A DNA stretch of 64,000 nt from NCBI RefSeq assembly GCF_000720925.1, contig NZ_JOEE01000004.1, positions 492,531 to 556,530 on the forward strand. The letters run 5' to 3'. The notes beneath the pieces are model-generated. The model saw nothing but the letters and a program-made list of their open reading frames with translations, was not told the origin of the DNA and did no database searches. This DNA comes from Phycicoccus jejuensis (GTDB lineage Bacteria; Actinomycetota; Actinomycetes; Actinomycetales; Dermatophilaceae). The translations under genes and the position numbers were made by a program. Each line of letters opens with the position of its first letter. Position 1 is the stretch's first letter. This document shows, in pieces, positions 15,974 through 24,780 of this stretch.

Positions 15974-17398
15974 TCAGATGTCGAAGTACATCTCGAACTC
16001 GTGCGGGTGCGGGCGGAAGCGGATCGGGTCCACCTCGTTCTTGCGCTTCCACTCGATCCACGTGGCGATGAGGTCCTCGGTGAAGACGTCGCCCTCGAGG
16101 AGGAACTCGTGGTCGGCCTCGAGCGCGTCGAGGACGGCCGGCAGCGAGCCGGGGACCTGCGCGATGGCCTCGTGCTCCTCGGGCGGCAGCTCGTAGAGGT
16201 CCTTGTCCACGGGCTCCGGCGGCTCGATGCGGTTGCGGATGCCGTCGAGACCGGCCATCAGCTGCGCCGCGAAGCACAGGTACGGGTTGGACGACGGGTC
16301 CGGGATGCGGAACTCGATGCGCTTGGCCTTCGGGCTGTCGCCGGCGATCGGGATGCGGACGCAGGCGGAGCGGTTGCGGGCCGAGTACACGAGGTTGACC
16401 GGGGCCTCGTAGCCGGGCACCAGGCGGTGGTAGCTGTTGACCGTCGGGTTGGTGAAGGCGAGCAGCGCCGGGGCGTGCTTGAGCAGACCGCCGATGTACC
16501 AGCGCGCGAGGTCGGAGAGACCGCCGTAGCCGCGCTCGTCGTAGAACAGCGGCTCGCCGTCCTTCCAGAGCGACTGGTGGGTGTGCATGCCCGAGCCGTT
16601 GTCGCCGAAGATCGGCTTCGGCATGAAGGTGGCGGTCTTGCCGCCCTCCCACACGGTGTTCTTGACGACGTACTTGAACTTCATCATGTCGTCGCCGGAC
16701 TGGAGCAGGGTGTTGAACCGGTAGTTGATCTCCTGCTGGCCCGCGGTGCCCACCTCGTGGTGGCTGCGCTCGACCTCGATGCCCACCTTGGCCAGGTTGA
16801 GGCAGATCTTGTCGCGGGTGTCGGCGAAGTGGTCGACCGGCGGGACGGGGAAGTAGCCGCCCTTGTAGCGGGTCTTGTACCCGCGGTTGCCGCCGTCCTC
16901 GACGCGGCCGGTGTTCCACGCGGCCTCGACGGAGTCGATGTAGTAGTAGCTGGCGTTCGCCTTGGTCTCGAAGCGCACGTCGTCGAAGACGTAGAACTCG
17001 GCCTCGGCGCCGAAGAAGGCGGTGTCGGCGATGCCCGTCGACTTGAGGTACGCCTCGGCCTTCGCGGCGATGTTGCGCGGGTCGCGGCTGTAGGGCTCAC
17101 CGGTGAAGGGGTCGACGATCGAGAAGTTCATGATGAGCGTCTTCTCGGCGCGGAACGGGTCGACATAGGCCGTCGTCGGGTCCGGGATGAGCTTCATGTC
17201 GGACTCGTGGATGGCCTGGAAGCCGCGGATCGAGGATCCGTCGAACATCTGGCCGTTGGTGAAGAAGTCCTCGTCGACCGAGGCGGCGGGCACGTTGAAG
17301 TGCTGCATGACGCCGGGAAGGTCGCAGAACCGGATGTCGACGAACGTGATGTCCTCGTCCTTGATGAAGGAGAGGACCTCGTCAGCGGAGCTGAACAC
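15974..17398 (-). CDS. glnA: Glutamine synthetase type I
   Basis: Dodecameric cytosolic enzyme that makes glutamine from glutamate, ammonia and ATP, the main ammonium assimilation step. The 474-residue chain is standard. The adenylylation site is seen as Tyr402 in [10 protein letters not shown], so activity is probably also controlled by a GlnE-type adenylyltransferase. The catalytic blocks [21 protein letters not shown] and [17 protein letters not shown] are intact. GTG 17398 follows AGGAGG with 9-nt spacing. A complete four-part GlnR box lies 80-117 bases upstream, so transcription should rise under nitrogen limitation. Confidence 0.98.
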   Translation of the reverse strand: MFSSADEVLSFIKDEDITFVDIRFCDLPGVMQHFNVPAASVDEDFFTNGQMFDGSSIRGFQAIHESDMKLIPDPTTAYVDPFRAEKTLIMNFSIVDPFTGEPYSRDPRNIAAKAEAYLKSTGIADTAFFGAEAEFYVFDDVRFETKANASYYYIDSVEAAWNTGRVEDGGNRGYKTRYKGGYFPVPPVDHFADTRDKICLNLAKVGIEVERSHHEVGTAGQQEINYRFNTLLQSGDDMMKFKYVVKNTVWEGGKTATFMPKPIFGDNGSGMHTHQSLWKDGEPLFYDERGYGGLSDLARWYIGGLLKHAPALLAFTNPTVNSYHRLVPGYEAPVNLVYSARNRSACVRIPIAGDSPKAKRIEFRIPDPSSNPYLCFAAQLMAGLDGIRNRIEPPEPVDKDLYELPPEEHEAIAQVPGSLPAVLDALEADHEFLLEGDVFTEDLIATWIEWKRKNEVDPIRFRPHPHEFEMYFDI

Positions 17399-17477
17399 TG
17401 TGTTGAACCTCCTGGTTCGGTGCAGGGGCTATGGGAGCCAGCCCTGATGGCGTTGCCGACGACGTTAGGGCGGGGCG

Positions 17478-17515
17478 GTTTCCCGACCGTGACCCGGATG
17501 TTTCGCCGACGTAAC
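17478..17515 (-). promoter_or_regulatory. GlnR-type nitrogen control box (a1-b1-a2-b2) upstream of glnA
   Basis: On the minus strand the elements read GTTAC (17515-17511), N6, GAAAC (17504-17500), N6, GTCAC (17493-17489), N6, GAAAC (17482-17478). The Streptomyces GlnR consensus is gTnAC-n6-GaAAC repeated with 6-nt spacers, so all four half-sites match with exact spacing. The box starts 80 bases upstream of the glnA GTG. The GlnR consensus is established knowledge; binding in this organism is inferred. Confidence 0.88.
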
Positions 17516-17586
17516 GCCAGCCACCGTATCAAGGTGTGGGACGACGCGCCCGAAGCGTGGAACGCGTCGCCGCGTACGCTGGTGGC

Positions 17587-18033
17587 GTGCCGCCGACCTC
17601 CACCCCGCCGAGCCCCACCGCGACCCCGGCGGACGCCACGCTGCTGCGCCGCTTCGTCGGCTTCGTCGTCGACTGGACGCTCAGCGCCCTCGTGACCTTC
17701 CTCGTCCTGCCCTTCGACCTCGCGCAGCCGGGGGAGACCCCGCCGATGGTCCTCGGCCTGCCGACGAGCAGCTGGGCCGTCGCCGGCGTCTACGTCGTGC
17801 TGAGCACCGTGCTCGTCTCGGTCACCGGCTCGAGCGTCGGCCACCGGCTCGTGGGTCTGCAGGTGTGGCAGGTGCGCCGGCGGGTCTTCCCGCTCCAGGT
17901 GCTCCTGCGCTCGGTGCTCGCCGCGCTCGTCCTCCCGGCGCTGTTCACCGCCGGCGGCCGCGGCCTGCACGACCTCGCCGCGGGCACCCGCATCGTCCGG
18001 CCGGGGGTGCCGGCCACGCCGCCCGCCGCCTGA
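17587..18033 (+). CDS. RDD family membrane protein
   Basis: A 148-residue membrane protein beginning with a Pro-rich tail. LLRRFVGFVVDWTLSALVTFL carries the Arg-Asp pair of the RDD family in the first helix, followed by two or three further helices and the conserved SVGHRLVGLQVW and RGLHDLAAGTRIV segments. The function of such single-domain RDD proteins is unknown, though some relatives act in ion homeostasis. GTG 17587 is chosen because TACGCT (17575-17580) lies 6 nt before it, a leaderless-type arrangement. It is divergent from glnA, across the GlnR box, and next to DUF4191-lipA-lipB, a gene order common in actinomycetes. Confidence 0.85.
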   Translation: MPPTSTPPSPTATPADATLLRRFVGFVVDWTLSALVTFLVLPFDLAQPGETPPMVLGLPTSSWAVAGVYVVLSTVLVSVTGSSVGHRLVGLQVWQVRRRVFPLQVLLRSVLAALVLPALFTAGGRGLHDLAAGTRIVRPGVPATPPAA

Positions 18034-18054
18034 GCGGCGCGGGCGCGCGAGCCG

Positions 18055-18780
18055 TCAGCGGCCCCGCATCGCCTTGCGGTCCATGCGCGCCTTCGTCGGG
18101 TCGATGCCCTTGGGCACCGGGGGCTTGAGGCCGCCGAGGGACTTCAGGCGCTTGTTGACGACCGACACCTCGGCCTTGGTGAGCACCGGACGCATCCGGG
18201 TCAGCTTGCCGGAGATCTTCTTGACGGGGACCTGGTCCTCGCCGTCGCCGACGGTCCACAGGTGGACGGGCACGCCGGGGGCGACCCGGGCGACCTTCTT
18301 CTCCTCCTGCTTGAGCAGCTTGGCGACGCGGCCGGCAGGGCCCTCGCCGATGAGGACGACGCCCGGGCGGCCGAGGGCGCGGAAGACCATCGCGGCGCCG
18401 GCCATGTCCTGGGCCCGCGTCCCGCGCGCGCCCTCCATCGCCACCGGCTCCTGCGCGGCGTACCAGCCACGCCGGCCCATGCCGGTCAGGGCGGCACCGG
18501 CGGCGCCGACCTGCCCGTCGAGCGCCTTGTACATCGCCGTGTTGCCGCGGCGGTTCATGACGATGACGGCGGCGAGGAACGCCGAGGGGATGGCGATGAT
18601 GGCCGCGTAGATCAGCCAGCCGCCGCCGAAGATCGCGCCGATGCCGACGATGACCGCCGCCGTGAGCAGCGCGGCCCCGAGCATCCACCACCCGAGCTTC
18701 GGGTCGAGCGACTTGATCGCCTGGTAGGCCTGCCGGATCTCGGCGATGCGGCCCTGCTTCTTCTCGGGTGCGTCGGACAC
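18055..18780 (-). CDS. DUF4191 family membrane protein
   Basis: A 241-residue protein of a conserved actinobacterial family. The N-terminus GRIAEIRQAYQAIKSLDPKLGWWM precedes two transmembrane helices (about residues 32-77), followed by a soluble domain with VPVHLWTVGDGEDQVPVKKI and a very basic C-terminus (KARMDRKAMRGR). Its function is unknown; it is regularly encoded next to lipA, suggesting a link to lipoylation or simply stable synteny. The start is GTG 18780 with AGGAG 10 nt upstream; an open frame to 19083 overlaps lipA and is rejected. Confidence 0.85.
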   Translation of the reverse strand: MSDAPEKKQGRIAEIRQAYQAIKSLDPKLGWWMLGAALLTAAVIVGIGAIFGGGWLIYAAIIAIPSAFLAAVIVMNRRGNTAMYKALDGQVGAAGAALTGMGRRGWYAAQEPVAMEGARGTRAQDMAGAAMVFRALGRPGVVLIGEGPAGRVAKLLKQEEKKVARVAPGVPVHLWTVGDGEDQVPVKKISGKLTRMRPVLTKAEVSVVNKRLKSLGGLKPPVPKGIDPTKARMDRKAMRGR

Positions 18781-18839
18781 GGGGGAGGTGCTCCTGGTCG
18801 AGGACGGTGCGGTCGCCCGCGAGTGCGGGGACGCGGGCC

Positions 18840-19865
18840 TCAGGATACGGGCCGAGCCGCCTTGGCGACCAACGACGCCGCCTCCTGGCGAGCGGGGTCG
18901 TTCGCGGCCTGCGCGAGGTGCGCGAGGTGCTCGGGGATCGGACGGCCCCAGCGGCGCATCGCCGTGGCCCAGAGGCGGCCGGCGCGGTAGGACGAGCGGA
19001 CGAGCGGCCCGGCCATGACGCCCTTGAACCCGACCTCGTCGGCGACCTCGGACCAGTGGACGAACTCCTCGGGCTTGACCCACCGGTCGATCGGGTGGTG
19101 CAGCGGCGAGGGGCGCAGGTACTGCGTGATCGTCAGGATGTCGCAGCCCGCGTCGTGGAGGTCGCGGATGGCCTCCTCGATCTCGTGGTCCTCCTCGCCC
19201 ATCCCGAGGATGAGGTTGGACTTGGTGACCAGGCCGGCCTCGCGGGCCATCGAGAGGACCTTGAGGGACTTCTCGTAGGTGAACGCGGGCCGGATGCGGC
19301 GGAAGATGCGCGGCACCGTCTCGAGGTTGTGCGCGAAGACCTCCGGCCGCGCGTCGAAGACCTGCCCCACGAGCTCCGGCTTCGCGCCGAAGTCGGGCGG
19401 GAGGATTTCGACGCCCGTGTTGGGGTTGAGCGCGTGGATCTGCCGGATGGTGTCGGCGTAGAGGCCGGCCGCGCCGTCGGCGAGGTCGTCGCGCGCGACA
19501 CCGGTGACGGTGGCGTAGCGCAGCCCCATCGTCGCGACCGACTCCGCGACCCGGCGCGGCTCGTCGAGGTCGAGCGGCTGCGGGCGCCCGGTGGCGATGT
19601 CGCAGAAGTCGCAGCGGCGCGTGCAGGTGTCACCGCCGATGAGGAAGGTCGCCTCGCGGTCCTCCCAGCACTCGAAGATGTTGGGACACCCGGCCTCCTG
19701 GCACACGGTGTGCAGGCCCTGGCCCTTCACCATCGAGTGGATCTGGGTGTACTCCGGCCCCATCCGGGCCGTGGTACGGATCCACTCGGGCTTGCGCTCG
19801 ATCGGGGTCTCGGCGTTGCGCGCCTCGACCCGCAGCAGGCGGCGTCCCTCGGGTGCGACAGTCAC
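18840..19865 (-). CDS. lipA: Lipoyl synthase
   Basis: Radical SAM enzyme that inserts two sulfurs into protein-bound octanoyl chains to make lipoate, needed by the E2 protein at 27-29 kb. Both iron-sulfur sites are present: the auxiliary cluster C55-x4-C60-x5-C66 ([12 protein letters not shown]) and the radical SAM cluster C81-x3-C85-x2-C88 (CTRRCDFC). The RSSYRAG motif near the C-terminus supplies the auxiliary-cluster serine. 341 residues is standard. GTG 19865 is preceded by TAGGCT with a 7-nt gap and no Shine-Dalgarno, suggesting a leaderless message. lipB lies immediately upstream. Confidence 0.97.
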   Translation of the reverse strand: MTVAPEGRRLLRVEARNAETPIERKPEWIRTTARMGPEYTQIHSMVKGQGLHTVCQEAGCPNIFECWEDREATFLIGGDTCTRRCDFCDIATGRPQPLDLDEPRRVAESVATMGLRYATVTGVARDDLADGAAGLYADTIRQIHALNPNTGVEILPPDFGAKPELVGQVFDARPEVFAHNLETVPRIFRRIRPAFTYEKSLKVLSMAREAGLVTKSNLILGMGEEDHEIEEAIRDLHDAGCDILTITQYLRPSPLHHPIDRWVKPEEFVHWSEVADEVGFKGVMAGPLVRSSYRAGRLWATAMRRWGRPIPEHLAHLAQAANDPARQEAASLVAKAARPVS

Positions 19866-19922
19866 GCGTTCAAGCCTACGCTCCGGTCCCGACAGCCCGG
19901 GACGGCGGTGCGGGGAGGGTGC

Positions 19923-20561
19923 TCAGGCGCGGCCGAGGACGTCGGCGAGGTGCTTCTCCGCGTAGGGCAGGACGTCCTGGACGGTGACCGTGCGCCCGGC
20001 CTCGCGGGAGATCGACGAGACGCCCGCGTCGGCGATGCCGCACGGGATGATGGCGTCGGCCCAGCCGAGGTCGGCGTCGCAGTTGAGCGCGAAGCCGTGC
20101 ATCGTCACCCGGCGGCTGACCCGGACGCCGATGGCCCCGAGCTTGCGGTCCGGGCCGCGCTCGTCGGCGAGCACCCACACGCCGCTGCGGCCCTCGACCC
20201 GGACGACCTCGACGCCGAAATCAGCGCAGGTCCGGATCATCACCTCCTCGAGGCGACGCACGTGCGCGACGACGTCGATCGGCACCTCGGGCAGCCGGAC
20301 GACCGGGTAGCCGACGAGCTGCCCGGGCCCGTGCCAGGTGATCTTGCCGCCACGGTCGACATCGATGACGGGCGTGCCGTCGACCGGGCGCTCGTGCGGC
20401 TCGGTGCGCTTGCCGGCCGTGTAGACCGCGGCGTGCTCGAGCAGCAGGGTCGTGTCCTCGAGGGTGCCGTCGACGACCTGCGCGTGCACCTCGCGCTGGG
20501 TGGCCCACCCGGCCTCGTAGTCGACGAGGTCGGGGGCGAAGCCGAGGTGCACGAAGCGCAT
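19923..20561 (-). CDS. lipB: Octanoyltransferase
   Basis: Transfers octanoate from acyl carrier protein to the lysine of lipoyl domains, the step before LipA. It has 212 residues. The conserved [17 protein letters not shown] block, the catalytic lysine in RKLGAIGVR and the catalytic cysteine in ADAIIPCGI are visible. ATG 20561 is preferred over GTG 20570 because TACCGT (20574-20569) sits 7 nt upstream and would overlap the GTG. It is divergent from the MMPL transporter, and a 57-bp gap from lipA suggests co-transcription plus the extra lipA promoter. Confidence 0.95.
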   Translation of the reverse strand: MRFVHLGFAPDLVDYEAGWATQREVHAQVVDGTLEDTTLLLEHAAVYTAGKRTEPHERPVDGTPVIDVDRGGKITWHGPGQLVGYPVVRLPEVPIDVVAHVRRLEEVMIRTCADFGVEVVRVEGRSGVWVLADERGPDRKLGAIGVRVSRRVTMHGFALNCDADLGWADAIIPCGIADAGVSSISREAGRTVTVQDVLPYAEKHLADVLGRA

Positions 20562-20568
20562 GGCGCCC

Positions 20569-20626
20569 ACGGTACGCCGAGGCCTGGGCGGACCCGGCGG
20601 ACGGCCCGCCCGAACCTCAATACGCT
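20569..20626. promoter_or_regulatory. Divergent lipB / MMPL promoters of leaderless type
   Basis: TACCGT (20574-20569, minus) lies 7 nt before the lipB ATG, and TACGCT (20621-20626, plus) lies 6 nt before the MMPL ATG. Neither gene has a Shine-Dalgarno. The 71-bp gap holds both promoters and little else. Confidence 0.6.
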
Positions 20627-20632
20627 GGGTCC

Positions 20633-22921
20633 ATGAGCGCGGACACCGACACCCCCGAGGCCCCCGCCGACGACCCCCGGGCGAAGGCCCGGCGTCCCCG
20701 CTGGGCCCTGCTCGGCGCGGTCGCCGTCGTCCTGCTCTGGCTGCTCGTCGGCGGCATCGGCGGGCAGTCCCAGGGCAAGCTCGCCGGCGTCCAGTCCAAC
20801 GACAACTCGACCTTCCTCCCCGCGCAGGCGGAGTCGACCCTCGTCAGCGACGCGGTCGCACGCTTCAGCGAGAGCACCGAGCTCCCCTACCTCGTCGTCG
20901 TCGAGCGGACCGGCGGCGGGCGCCTGGACGCCGGCGACCTCGAGGCGGTGCAGCGCTTCGCCGAGTCGGTGCCCTCCCTCGAGCTGCCCGGCCTCGGGGC
21001 CGGCCGGACGCTCGGTGACTACCTCGTGCCCGGGTCGCAGGTCGTGCCCGTCCCCGCCCAGGACGGCGAGGCGGTGCTCGTGTCGGTCCCGCTCGACGGC
21101 ACGACGGGCACCGCGGCCTCCGGGGAGACGACGCCGCTCGCCGAGGGCGCGGACGCCCTGCGCGAGGCGCTGCGCACGGACCTCGCGGCCGACGGGCTCG
21201 AGGGGTACGTCGGCGGGCCGGGCGGGCTCATCGCCGACTTCTCCGAGGCGTTCGCCGGGATCGACGGGATCCTCCTGCTCGTCGCGCTCGTCGTCGTCCT
21301 CGTCATCCTGCTCGTCGTCTACCGCAGCCCGATCCTGCCGATCGCGGTGCTCGTCAGCGCGGTGCTCGGTCTGTCGGCCGCGGCGGCGGTCGTCTACCAG
21401 CTCGCGAAGAACGACGTCATCACACTGTCGGGCCAGTCGCAGGGCATCCTCTTCATCCTCGTCGTGGGCGCCGCCACCGACTACGCGCTCCTGCTCGTCA
21501 GCCGCTTCAAGGAGGCGCTGCACGACGAGGAGAGCTCGTGGGTCGCGCTGAAGAAGGCCTGGCGCGGCGCCGTCGAACCGGTCGGCGCGTCCGCGGCGAC
21601 GGTCATCATCGGCCTGCTCTGCCTCCTGCTCGCCGAGCTGCGCAGCACCTCGGGCCTCGGCCCGGTCGGCGCCCTCGGCATCGCCGGCGCGCTCCTCGCG
21701 TCCCTCACCTTCCTGCCCGCCGTGCTCCTGCTCTTCGGCCGTCGCATCTTCTGGCCCTTCGCCCCGAAGGTCGACCACGCCCACGCCGAGGACGTCGTCG
21801 GCTCCGCCCGCGGCGTCTGGGGCCGGGTCGCCCGCCTCGTCGGCACGCACCCGCGCCGCACCTGGGTCGTCACCCTCGTCGCGCTGCTCGCGGCGGCGGC
21901 GTTCGTCCCCACCTTCAAGGCCGGCGGGGCCTCCATCGAGGAGACCTTCCTCACCGAGGTCGACTCCATCACCGCGCAGGAGGTCATCGCAGAGCACTTC
22001 GCGGCCGGTGCGGCCCAGCCGCTCCAGGTCGTCGTGCCGCAGGCCGACGCGGACGCGGCGCTCGAGCTCGTCTCGAAGGACCCCGGCATCGACTCGGCCT
22101 ACCTCGGGCTCGTGCCCCCGCAGCCCGGCCAGGAAGCCCCGCCGCCGAAGGTCGTCGACGGCGACGTGCTCCTCCAGGCGACGACGAAGGACGCGGCCGA
22201 CAGCGCGGGCGCGGAGGACACCGTCGAGCGGCTGCGCACCGACCTCGACGCCGTCAGCCCGGACGCGCTCGTCGGGGGCAACGCGGCCACGAACCTCGAC
22301 GTCCTCGACGCCAGCGCGCGCGACCTGCGCGTCATCGTCCCGACGATCCTCGCGGTGATCTTCGTCATCCTCGCGCTGCTCCTGCGCTCGCTCGTCGCGC
22401 CGCTCGTCCTCGTCGTCGGCAACGTCGTGTCCTTCGGCGCCACGATCGGGATCTCGGCCCTCGTCTTCGACCACGTGCTCGGCTTCACCGGCGGCGACCC
22501 TGCGATCCCGTTGTACGGCTTCGTGTTCCTCGTCGCGCTGGGCATCGACTACTCGATCTTCCTCATGACGCGGGTGCGCGAGGAGTCGCTCGTGCGCGGC
22601 ACGCGACCGGGCGTGCTCGTCGGCCTCGCCGTGACCGGCGGTGTCATCACGAGCGCGGGGATCGTCCTCGCGGCGACCTTCTCTGCGCTGTCGGTGCTGC
22701 CCATCCAGTTCCTCGTCCAGATCGCCTTCATCGTCGGCTTCGGCGTGCTGCTCGACACCTTCGTCGTCCGGTCGCTCCTCGTCCCCGCGATGGCCCACGA
22801 CCTCGGTCCGCGGGTGTGGTGGCCGGCGCGGCTCGTCGCCGACGGCGGACGGTCCGGGCCGGGGCACCACGCGGCCGGGGCCCACCCGCCGGCCACCGAG
22901 CCGGCGGAGGGGTCGCGGTGA
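20633..22921 (+). CDS. MMPL/RND family transporter
   Basis: A 762-residue proton-driven exporter of the MMPL branch of the RND superfamily. It has one helix at residues 23-45, a soluble domain, a five-helix bundle (about 205-375), then a second copy with helix ~405-425, soluble domain and final five helices (about 565-730). The motif [18 protein letters not shown] in the first bundle and [17 protein letters not shown] in the second carry the Asp-Tyr pairs that couple protons. Members move lipids, siderophores or drugs; the cargo here is unknown. The stop overlaps the next start (GTGA). Confidence 0.9.
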   Translation: MSADTDTPEAPADDPRAKARRPRWALLGAVAVVLLWLLVGGIGGQSQGKLAGVQSNDNSTFLPAQAESTLVSDAVARFSESTELPYLVVVERTGGGRLDAGDLEAVQRFAESVPSLELPGLGAGRTLGDYLVPGSQVVPVPAQDGEAVLVSVPLDGTTGTAASGETTPLAEGADALREALRTDLAADGLEGYVGGPGGLIADFSEAFAGIDGILLLVALVVVLVILLVVYRSPILPIAVLVSAVLGLSAAAAVVYQLAKNDVITLSGQSQGILFILVVGAATDYALLLVSRFKEALHDEESSWVALKKAWRGAVEPVGASAATVIIGLLCLLLAELRSTSGLGPVGALGIAGALLASLTFLPAVLLLFGRRIFWPFAPKVDHAHAEDVVGSARGVWGRVARLVGTHPRRTWVVTLVALLAAAAFVPTFKAGGASIEETFLTEVDSITAQEVIAEHFAAGAAQPLQVVVPQADADAALELVSKDPGIDSAYLGLVPPQPGQEAPPPKVVDGDVLLQATTKDAADSAGAEDTVERLRTDLDAVSPDALVGGNAATNLDVLDASARDLRVIVPTILAVIFVILALLLRSLVAPLVLVVGNVVSFGATIGISALVFDHVLGFTGGDPAIPLYGFVFLVALGIDYSIFLMTRVREESLVRGTRPGVLVGLAVTGGVITSAGIVLAATFSALSVLPIQFLVQIAFIVGFGVLLDTFVVRSLLVPAMAHDLGPRVWWPARLVADGGRSGPGHHAAGAHPPATEPAEGSR

Positions 22922-23949
22922 CGCGGGTCGGGTTGGCGGGCTTCGGTTTCGCCGGGCGCGACATCCACGCACCGCGCCTGCGGGAGGCGGGCCTCGACGT
23001 CGTGGCCGTCTCGACGCGGGACGCCGCGCGGGCGGCGGCCGCGCGCTCCGACCTGCCCGGCGTCGAGGTCGTCGCCGACCTCGACGCGCTGCTCGCGGTC
23101 CCGGGCCTCGACCTCGTCGTGCTCGCCACCCCGAGCGGTGGCCACGCGGAGCAGGTGCGGGCCGTCGTCGACGCCGGCGTCGCCTGCGTCGTCGACAAGC
23201 CGCTCGCCGTCGACGCAGCCTCGGCCGCGGACGCGGTGCGGTACGCCGCGCGGGCCGGCGTGCCCCTCACCGTCTTCCAGAACCGGCGCTACGACCCGGA
23301 GCACGTGACGCTGGCGAAGGTCGTCGCCGACGGCCTCGTCGGGGAGCCGTTCCGCTACGAGATGCGCTGGGAGCGTTGGCGTCCCGTGCCGAAGGACCGC
23401 TGGCGCGAGAACGCCCCGCCCGAGGAGGGCGGTGGGCTGCTGCTGGACCTGCACACGCACCTCGTCGACGCCGCCGTCCGGCTGTTCGGCCCGGTGCGCT
23501 CGGTCGTGGCCACCGCGCACGCCCGCACCACCCGGGCGGAGGACGACGCGTTCCTCCTCTGCCGGCACGCCGGGGGAGTGGAGTCGCACCTCTCGGCCAC
23601 GTCGCTCGCGGGGGCGCCGGGCCCACGGATCCGGTTGCTGGGCACCGCCGCCGCGTTCGTCCTGGCCGACTTCGAGGCCGAGGCGCACCCGTGGTCGGCA
23701 CAGTCCGACCTCGACGCGGACCACGCCGGGTGGCTGTACCGCGGTGACGAGCGCCAGCCCGTCGCCCGCGCGTCGAGCAACCAGGCGGACCTCTACCGCG
23801 CCGTCGCCGCCGCGCTGTCGGCCGACGACCCGCAGGCCGCGATGCCCGTCGACCCCTGGGACGCCGTCCACGTCCTCGCGGTCGTCGACGCGGCCCGCGC
23901 CTCGGCGCGCGAGGAGCGGGTGGTCGCGGTCGTCGACCCACCGCGCTGA
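22918..23949 (+). CDS. Gfo/Idh/MocA family NAD(P)-dependent oxidoreductase
   Basis: A two-domain dehydrogenase of 343 residues. The Rossmann motif GLAGFGFAGRDIHAPRL is at the N-terminus, the catalytic-region motif appears as VVDKPLAVDAASAADAV (Asp-Lys-Pro instead of the usual Glu-Lys-Pro), and the second domain has GGGLLLDLHTHLVDAAVRLFGPV, where LHTHLVD matches the conserved GxHxxD-type segment. It probably oxidises a sugar or inositol derivative. GTG 22918 overlaps the transporter stop by 4 bases, so the two are translated together, but no shared pathway can be named. Confidence 0.87.
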   Translation: MTRVGLAGFGFAGRDIHAPRLREAGLDVVAVSTRDAARAAAARSDLPGVEVVADLDALLAVPGLDLVVLATPSGGHAEQVRAVVDAGVACVVDKPLAVDAASAADAVRYAARAGVPLTVFQNRRYDPEHVTLAKVVADGLVGEPFRYEMRWERWRPVPKDRWRENAPPEEGGGLLLDLHTHLVDAAVRLFGPVRSVVATAHARTTRAEDDAFLLCRHAGGVESHLSATSLAGAPGPRIRLLGTAAAFVLADFEAEAHPWSAQSDLDADHAGWLYRGDERQPVARASSNQADLYRAVAAALSADDPQAAMPVDPWDAVHVLAVVDAARASAREERVVAVVDPPR

Positions 23950-23961
23950 CCCGGGTCCCGT

Positions 23962-24696
23962 TCAGGGAGAGGGCAGCCGGCGCGGCTCGAGCCGCTCCTC
24001 GTGGGCCCGGTCACCGTCCCGGATGACGACGTAGGCGCCCTTGCCGTCGCGCTCGGACACCGCCTCCACCAGCTCCGTGCCGCGGTAGACGAGGCCGACG
24101 CCGTCGTCGGTGCAGTGCGTCTCGGGCAGGGTGCCGTCGGCGACCAGCGAGTGCACCAGCGGTCGTCGCCGCTCCTCCGAGTCGTAGTGGACGCCGTTGC
24201 CGTACGGAAGCAGCCCGAGGCCGTTGGTCACCGCCCGCAGCTCGGGGCCGAAGGAGTCGGTCGTGCCCCCGACGTACCAGCAGATCGAGCCGGCCGACAC
24301 CCCGGCGAGCACGACCCCGGCCTCCCAGGCCGCGCGCATCGCGGGGCGGAGGTCGTGCACGTCCCAGACCGCCAGCAGGTTCGCCACGGACCCCCCGTTG
24401 ACCCACACGACGTCCTGCTCGAGGAGGAGGGCCGCGGGGTCCTCGTGGTTGGGCATGGGGAAGAGCGACAGGACGCTGACGTCGAACCCGGCCACCCGGC
24501 CGGCCTCGAGTGCGCGGAACGAGAACGCCTCCGGGTCGCCCGAGGCCGTGCCGACGAACGCGACCCGGGGCCGTCGGCCGTGGGCGCCCGAGAGCTCGAC
24601 GGCGTGGTGGACGAGGGCGTCGAGCTCGAACCAGGTGCGGTGCCCGGGCCGGTAGCCGCCCGAGGTGGCGAGGATCGTCGGCGCGTCGGTGGTCAT
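23962..24696 (-). CDS. Peptidase E-like (S51) hydrolase
   Basis: 244 residues with the class I glutamine-amidotransferase-like fold of peptidase family S51. The nucleophile elbow is GVSAGSICW (Ser at about 136), preceded by VVWVNGGSVANLLA, which forms the oxyanion region. Dipeptidase E cleaves Asp-X dipeptides; others process cyanophycin, so the substrate is uncertain. TAGGGT at 24708-24703 lies 6 nt before the ATG, a leaderless-type promoter. It is convergent with the oxidoreductase and divergent from the kinase. Confidence 0.87.
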   Translation of the reverse strand: MTTDAPTILATSGGYRPGHRTWFELDALVHHAVELSGAHGRRPRVAFVGTASGDPEAFSFRALEAGRVAGFDVSVLSLFPMPNHEDPAALLLEQDVVWVNGGSVANLLAVWDVHDLRPAMRAAWEAGVVLAGVSAGSICWYVGGTTDSFGPELRAVTNGLGLLPYGNGVHYDSEERRRPLVHSLVADGTLPETHCTDDGVGLVYRGTELVEAVSERDGKGAYVVIRDGDRAHEERLEPRRLPSP

Positions 24697-24721
24697 CGCG
24701 CCACCCTAGGGGCCGGGCGGG

Positions 24722-24757
24722 CGAGGACGTCTGTGGAAAACTCCGCTGGCGTCCTCG
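24722..24757 (+). repeat. Inverted repeat in the kinase upstream region
   Basis: CGAGGACG (24722-24729) and CGTCCTCG (24750-24757) are perfect 8-bp complements around a 20-nt AT-richer spacer containing TGTGGAAAAC. It lies 24 bases before the kinase ATG and could be an operator or a leader hairpin. Confidence 0.35.
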
Positions 24758-24780
24758 TCGGGTCGGGCACGGTGGTGGCC

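Noticed and set aside
24731..24740. TGTGGAAAAC as a DnaA box or origin element
   Set aside because: A single degenerate match with no cluster, no dnaA or dnaN nearby and no AT-rich unwinding stretch.
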